This document shows, piece after piece, positions 5,395 through 7,685 of a DNA stretch of 7,685 bases. Position 1 is the first letter of the stretch; each line of letters starts with the position of its first letter. Below the pieces are notes generated by a model. It saw only the letters and a list, made by a program, of their open reading frames with translations, was not told the origin of the DNA and made no database searches. Made by a program: the position numbers and the translations under genes. Source of the stretch: an uncultured Selenomonadaceae bacterium (lineage in GTDB: Bacteria > Bacillota > Negativicutes > Selenomonadales > Selenomonadaceae); contig CAJODU010000070.1 of the NCBI GenBank assembly GCA_905233325.1, positions 1 to 7,685 of the forward strand, in the 5' to 3' direction.

Positions 5395-5589
5395 ATTTAA
5401 AATTTCTTCATCGTCAACGGTTGCGCCATCGTCGATTAAGTCTTTAATTACTTTGCGGATTGTGTTTAGATCAGCTCTGGTTAGCGTTCTATCACGGAGG
5501 GTGTAGCTCTGCCCTAATAAAACCGCTTCTTCGGCCTCAAGATACTTTCTCAATCTGTCATTTTTTATTTTTTGCATAGGAGTTAGCAC
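5359..5589 (-). CDS. Small head protein, DUF6148 / gpW-position (head-tail joining type)
   Basis: This 76-residue protein sits where lambda has gpW, between large terminase and portal. It contains RLRKYLEAEEAVLLGQSYT and LTRADLNTIRKVIKDLIDDG, the two-helix plan with a short strand pair (GQSYTLRDRTLTR) typical of the DUF6148/gpW-like proteins found in phages of Bacillota. By analogy it would add to the portal after packaging to stop DNA leaking and to prepare for tail joining; this is inference from position and fold plan. I chose GTG at 5589 because AAAGGAG precedes it by eight bases; a GTG at 5598 abuts that site and an ATG at 5577 is too far from it. It overlaps the end of the 63-residue gene. 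Confidence 0.8.
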   Translation of the reverse strand: MLTPMQKIKNDRLRKYLEAEEAVLLGQSYTLRDRTLTRADLNTIRKVIKDLIDDGATVDDEEILNRGKTKRVVFFD

Positions 5590-5749
5590 ATCTATCACTC
5601 CTTTGTTTACATTTATATTGTCTCCATTCTCTATAACTCATATTTTGGAGTATTGATTTCATTAATTGAGGTTTATGTGTAGCAATTTTCTCTTGTTGCT
5701 CTGCCTTTAAATGTTGAAAGGCTTTCGTCACTCCTGTGTTTCCTTCCAT
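5558..5749 (-). CDS. Small basic protein of unknown function, 63 residues
   Basis: I do not recognise it. The product is MEGNTGVTKAFQHLKAEQQE and onward, with a helical N-terminal half and a strongly basic C-terminus (MSYREWRQYKCKQRSDRC, ending YAKNKK). GGAG lies nine bases before the ATG at 5749. An in-frame ATG at 5764 lacks a good site and would overlap the terminase. The gene starts six bases after the terminase stop and its end overlaps the gpW-like gene by 32 bases, which fills an otherwise empty 165-base gap in a compact operon. Those contacts are the main reason to believe it. The two cysteines and basic tail could suit nucleic acid contact, but that is speculation. Confidence 0.5.
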   Translation of the reverse strand: MEGNTGVTKAFQHLKAEQQEKIATHKPQLMKSILQNMSYREWRQYKCKQRSDRCANSYAKNKK

Positions 5750-5754
5750 AAAAA

Positions 5755-7665
5755 TCAACTCCATATATTAATGCCTTGTGAGCGAATCATTGTCCTTTTT
5801 GGCTTGCTTGTCTTTTCCGGTAAAGGTTCTTCCACTGCCACTTCGCCGGTTGCATTTTCTCTTAACTGCGCCCAATTAATATAAGGTTTACAGGATTTGA
5901 AAACCGCAAGATTGTAAACGCGAAGATCAAGTGATTCGTTTCTAGCGTGCTTGCTCACAGGTTCCCACATCGAATAAATTTGTCCACCACTTTTATGAGC
6001 TACTTTATGCTCTGCTATCAGTTGTTTAAAATAAATTTGGTCATAGCCGCGAAGTCCAAGATATTCATCGTCTTTTGGAAAATGGAAATATTGAGCACCG
6101 ACTTTTTTGATACCAAGACGACTGAATACTTGCTGCTTGCCTTCATTCACTCCAAGCAGTTGGAGTGGTATACCTTCCTTTAAGAGCGTAACCTTAGATA
6201 CCAGCGGCACTCCTGCGCCACCTTGTCCTTTGATTGCTATCCGTTGTTTATATATGCCGTCTTTACAATATTTATAGACCTCGCTTGTAAAATGACCGCC
6301 GGAATCTATAAAAGTACGTACAACTTTTAGAGGATTGCCATTTTGCAAGTGATATTTCCTATCCAACACTTCATCAAGTTTTCTCCATACATAGCTGTTA
6401 TCAGGTTGACCGGTTATAACACCTCTAACTATGCCGTAACATTCTTCGTTTTCGTTCCAACCGCAGACTTCATACTCCAACCTATTATCTTGAACGTCCA
6501 CTGCTGCCGTCAAAAGTAGAACTCCATCAGGTAATTCTGCTCCATATTCTTCACAACGATTTAAAAATTGGATTTCGTCTGCAAAGGCTCCCGTCATCTG
6601 ATAAGAAAGACCGAAACGCGTATTCATCACAACTTGTTCACGTTCGGGTCTACCTTGTGCTTCTAACCATTCTCTCATTATTCCGCTCCAAGTAAGCCAA
6701 GGCGAAGAAAATCCATTAACATAAAAACTTCTAATTCCGTTTTGCGCTGCATCAGGATTCAATGCAAAATATTTTTGAGGTGCGCTTTTTATAGCAAGTT
6801 CGTCAAAAGAGTGTCCACAATCAGGACAACGCCACAATACCGACTTCACGATAATGACTTTATGACCGGCATTATCTTTGACTTCTTCATAATCGCTTAT
6901 CATTTGCTTGTAATGAAGTGTGTGATATTCACCGCAGGAAGGACAACGGTGTCGCCATTCTTCTTGAGTGCCTGCCATATACTCAATATCGATTCTTGAT
7001 TCGCCTTCAATCGTCGGAGTGCTGCACATCACTAACAAATAGTTCCAAAACGTTGACATGCGCTTACTAGCTATATCTATTGGATCGCCTTCAGTGCTTG
7101 CTGATTTTGGAAATCTATCAACCTCGTCACACAATAATATTCTTACAGGTCTTGACGCAAGACCGGCAGGAGAATTGGCACCGCAAAAAATTAATCTTCC
7201 ACCCGGAAAGACTTTTGAAAGTATCGTTTGATTGCTGTCTCTTGTTTTGGCACTGTCTTTTAAATCAAAAAACAAAGGCGTCAAAACCTTTGTATCTCTA
7301 ATCATGTTCGATATGCGCATTTTGGAAAAATCATTTGCCATCTCTATTGTCGGCTGTATCATCATGATAGTACAAGGATCAACGTGCGCGAATCTGCCGA
7401 TGATATTATTCATTATTTCGCTTTTAGCCGCTTGTGCACACCATTTTAGCACTATCCTGTGTATGCCTCTTTGAGTTACCGCCTCCATAGGTTCAGCGGT
7501 ATATGGCGTTCTTGAAGTTTTCCATTTGCCGGGTTCGGCAGATATTCCGCTAGAAAGTTGTCTGTAAGTATCAGCCCATTTGTGAACACTGATTTTGGGT
7601 AACGGCTTTAAACCGCGTGTAAGAGTGATTTTGTGTAATTGTTCTTTATCCTTCAACTGCCTCAC
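5755..7665 (-). CDS. Terminase large subunit, lambda GpA family
   Basis: This 636-residue packaging motor couples ATP hydrolysis to DNA translocation into the procapsid and cuts the concatemer. Residues 27-70 carry the family's N-terminal signature (HKWADTYRQLSSGISAEPGKWKTSRTPY). The Walker A-like segment is KWCAQAAKSE (74-83), Lys81 being the likely nucleotide contact. Walker B is RILLCDEVDRF (175-185; Asp180, Glu181) and a coupling motif is MCSTPT (213-218). Two CPxCG knuckles (Cys241/244 and Cys280/283) probably bind one zinc. The nuclease domain includes AAVDVQDNRLEYEV (387-400) and TFIDSGGH (451-458). Lambda gpA is 641 residues, so this is full length. The start is uncertain: GTG at 7665 lacks a clear ribosome site, while TTG at 7638 follows AAGGA by ten bases and the stop of the preceding gene. 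Confidence 0.95.
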   Translation of the reverse strand: MRQLKDKEQLHKITLTRGLKPLPKISVHKWADTYRQLSSGISAEPGKWKTSRTPYTAEPMEAVTQRGIHRIVLKWCAQAAKSEIMNNIIGRFAHVDPCTIMMIQPTIEMANDFSKMRISNMIRDTKVLTPLFFDLKDSAKTRDSNQTILSKVFPGGRLIFCGANSPAGLASRPVRILLCDEVDRFPKSASTEGDPIDIASKRMSTFWNYLLVMCSTPTIEGESRIDIEYMAGTQEEWRHRCPSCGEYHTLHYKQMISDYEEVKDNAGHKVIIVKSVLWRCPDCGHSFDELAIKSAPQKYFALNPDAAQNGIRSFYVNGFSSPWLTWSGIMREWLEAQGRPEREQVVMNTRFGLSYQMTGAFADEIQFLNRCEEYGAELPDGVLLLTAAVDVQDNRLEYEVCGWNENEECYGIVRGVITGQPDNSYVWRKLDEVLDRKYHLQNGNPLKVVRTFIDSGGHFTSEVYKYCKDGIYKQRIAIKGQGGAGVPLVSKVTLLKEGIPLQLLGVNEGKQQVFSRLGIKKVGAQYFHFPKDDEYLGLRGYDQIYFKQLIAEHKVAHKSGGQIYSMWEPVSKHARNESLDLRVYNLAVFKSCKPYINWAQLRENATGEVAVEEPLPEKTSKPKRTMIRSQGINIWS

Positions 7666-7685
7666 TCGCTACTCTATCGTCAATT
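7646..7685 (-). CDS. C-terminal end of an upstream gene, probably terminase small subunit (partial)
   Basis: One frame is open from the window edge on the minus strand and ends IDDRVASEAVEG then TAA at 7648-7646, overlapping the start of the large terminase. The small (Nu1-like, DNA-binding) terminase subunit normally precedes GpA, and the slightly acidic, helical ending would suit it. Only 12 codons are visible, so identity rests on gene order alone, and the open frame could be chance. Confidence 0.4.
   Translation of the reverse strand, partial: IDDRVASEAVEG

Overview
The window is a run of virion head and DNA-packaging genes from a tailed bacteriophage or prophage, interrupted by a small cassette on the opposite strand. 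The genes are of the lambda type: a GpA-family large terminase, a small gpW-position protein, a gpB-like portal, a ClpP-fold head protease, a gpD-like decoration protein and a gpE-like major capsid protein. The low to moderate GC content, the strong AAGGAGG-type ribosome binding sites and the protein style point to a host in the Bacillota, possibly Clostridia or Negativicutes. The sequence does not let me name a genus. No integrase, tail or lysis gene is in view.

Layout, following the direction of virion transcription (minus strand, from high to low coordinates): the last codons of a probable small terminase subunit (7685-7646); large terminase (7665-5755); a 63-residue unknown protein (5749-5558); a DUF6148/gpW-like small protein (5589-5359); the inserted cassette (about 5358-4150); portal (4140-2497); an unknown 222-residue protein (2525-1857); the ClpP-like head protease with a scaffold-like C-terminal half (1864-653); the decoration protein (663-283); and the start of the major capsid protein (280-1, running off the window). 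Neighbouring genes overlap or nearly touch, as expected of translationally coupled late genes. Together they package DNA (terminase), form the portal vertex (portal, gpW-like protein), build and mature the procapsid (scaffold/protease, capsid) and stabilise the expanded head (decoration protein).

The unusual part is about 4150-5362. A 237-residue HNH endonuclease with three identically spaced CX2C-X14-CX3C zinc knuckles lies on the plus strand, convergent with the gpW-like gene, and their stop codons overlap. Upstream of it are about 500 bases without a protein gene but dense in structure. I read them as a minus-strand non-coding RNA of about 390 nt: a good promoter (TTGACT-N17-TATAAT at 4584-4556), many nested helices whose non-Watson-Crick positions are mostly G-U on the minus strand but A-C on the plus strand, a helix joining the 5' and 3' ends, and an intrinsic terminator (4176-4156) just before the portal gene. 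A second hairpin sharing 17 identical bases with one RNA helix sits in the 5' leader of the endonuclease gene. I could not match this RNA to a known family by eye. It is the best candidate here for something undescribed.
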